Source: Ettlia oleoabundans (Eukaryota; Chlorophyta; Chlorophyceae; Chlamydomonadales). From it: a stretch of DNA of 15,596 bases. The notes under the pieces are model-generated. The model did no database searches. It saw nothing but the letters and a program-made list of their open reading frames with translations, and was not told the DNA's origin. Shown piece after piece: positions 10,843 through 15,596 of the stretch. The DNA lies in assembly GCA_019693395.1 (NCBI GenBank), contig JAAMXP010001648.1:1-15596 (forward strand). The letters are read 5' to 3'. The position numbers and the translations under genes were made by a program. The stretch's first letter is position 1. Every line of letters begins with the position of its first letter.

Positions 10843-11365
10843 GATAGCTGTACCTAGCCTCCAGCTGCTGTGTCAAGGCCAGCAACAGTCCAGCAAAGTG
10901 TTGTGGGTATTGGGTTTTCACGCTGCAAGGCTCCGCTGCCGCTGCCAATGGCACCACCGCCACTGCATGTGAATGGGCGGGACCCGTTGCTGCGCGCGCT
11001 GGTCACAACCCTGCGCTGGTTGATGCAACCGATGCGCCGGCCAGGCAACCGCTCTGTATTGGCAGCTGGCCGTTGCACGTTTTGGCCCAGCACGGTTGTG
11101 CGCCAGCAGGGTTTCTGTGCAGCTCGCTTGACGCGATGGCGACAGTAGAGTTGTAGGAATGCAGGAAGACGCCAGCATGAACTGCACATCCAGCTTTGCG
11201 CGCAGCAGGGGACAATTCTCTCGGCGCGTTTCCTGCAGGCCCATGCATTGCGTCAGTGAATCGTAACGTGTTTACCGAAATTAGATCTGAAGTTTGACAC
11301 CGCCTATCCGTCCGCCGAGGTCCACCGGCGGACCGAGCTCTTGGGCACCTGCGGCAATCGAAGCT
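10843..11365. promoter_or_regulatory. Intergenic region between divergent LETM1 and NDUFAF7 start codons
   Basis: The two start codons face away from each other across 523 bases. No TATA box is visible. Two CCAAT sequences occur on the LETM1-sense strand (10909-10913 and 11058-11062), about 67 and 216 bases upstream of its ATG. CCAAT is short and may be chance. Translated frames here show no recognisable protein, and each gene has an in-frame stop (TGA ending at about 10875 on the minus strand and TGA at 11288-11290 on the + strand) between here and its ATG. I infer that this stretch carries both 5' leaders and a shared or back-to-back promoter. Confidence 0.5.

Positions 11366-15596
<4,231 letters not shown>

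Noticed and set aside
10870..11148. ORFs on both strands in the LETM1-NDUFAF7 gap
   Set aside because: The + strand ORF begins at a non-ATG codon and neither strand gives a recognisable or presequence-like protein; the region fits better as leaders and promoter.

Overview
The window reads as nuclear DNA of a GC-rich green alga, probably a chlorophyte of the Scenedesmus/Chlamydomonas type. The signs are an intronless histone H4 gene with a metazoan/volvocalean-type 3' stem-loop, two genes cut into many short exons by GT...(C)TGCAG introns of about 80-1100 bp, CA-rich leaders, and abundant CAG/CCCA low-complexity sequence. No bacterial-style operon, tRNA, rRNA, CRISPR array or transposase gene is visible. 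The lineage is an inference from these features, not from a database match.

Layout. (1) 1-710: histone H4 on the + strand with its leader and 3' processing hairpin. (2) About 711-2255: no convincing gene; it must hold the 3' end of the LETM1 transcript. (3) 2256-10842, minus strand: a 21-exon gene that I assembled exon by exon from splice sites. It encodes an 808-residue LETM1-family mitochondrial inner-membrane protein with a C-terminal EF-hand. All 20 junctions keep frame and all introns are GT-AG. (4) 10843-11365: a short gap between two divergently transcribed genes. (5) 11366 to beyond the window end, + strand: nine exons (458 codons so far) of a MidA/NDUFAF7-family protein arginine methyltransferase, which in other eukaryotes is the mitochondrial complex I assembly factor that methylates NDUFS2. 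One of its introns appears to be GC-AG.

How the genes relate. LETM1 (cation/proton exchange and mitochondrial translation) and NDUFAF7 (complex I assembly) are both nuclear genes for mitochondrial proteins, and they start head-to-head about 520 bp apart, so a shared promoter is plausible. The histone gene is functionally unrelated.

The most interesting non-gene structures are a 129-bp near-palindrome inside NDUFAF7 intron 8 (14795-14923), a duplicated in-frame splice acceptor in the same intron, a broken duplicate of a LETM1 exon end with its splice donor (4256-4288), and a partial duplicate of the LETM1 stop-codon region (2211-2242). I saw no clearly new multi-gene system; the novelty is in gene structure and intronic repeats.
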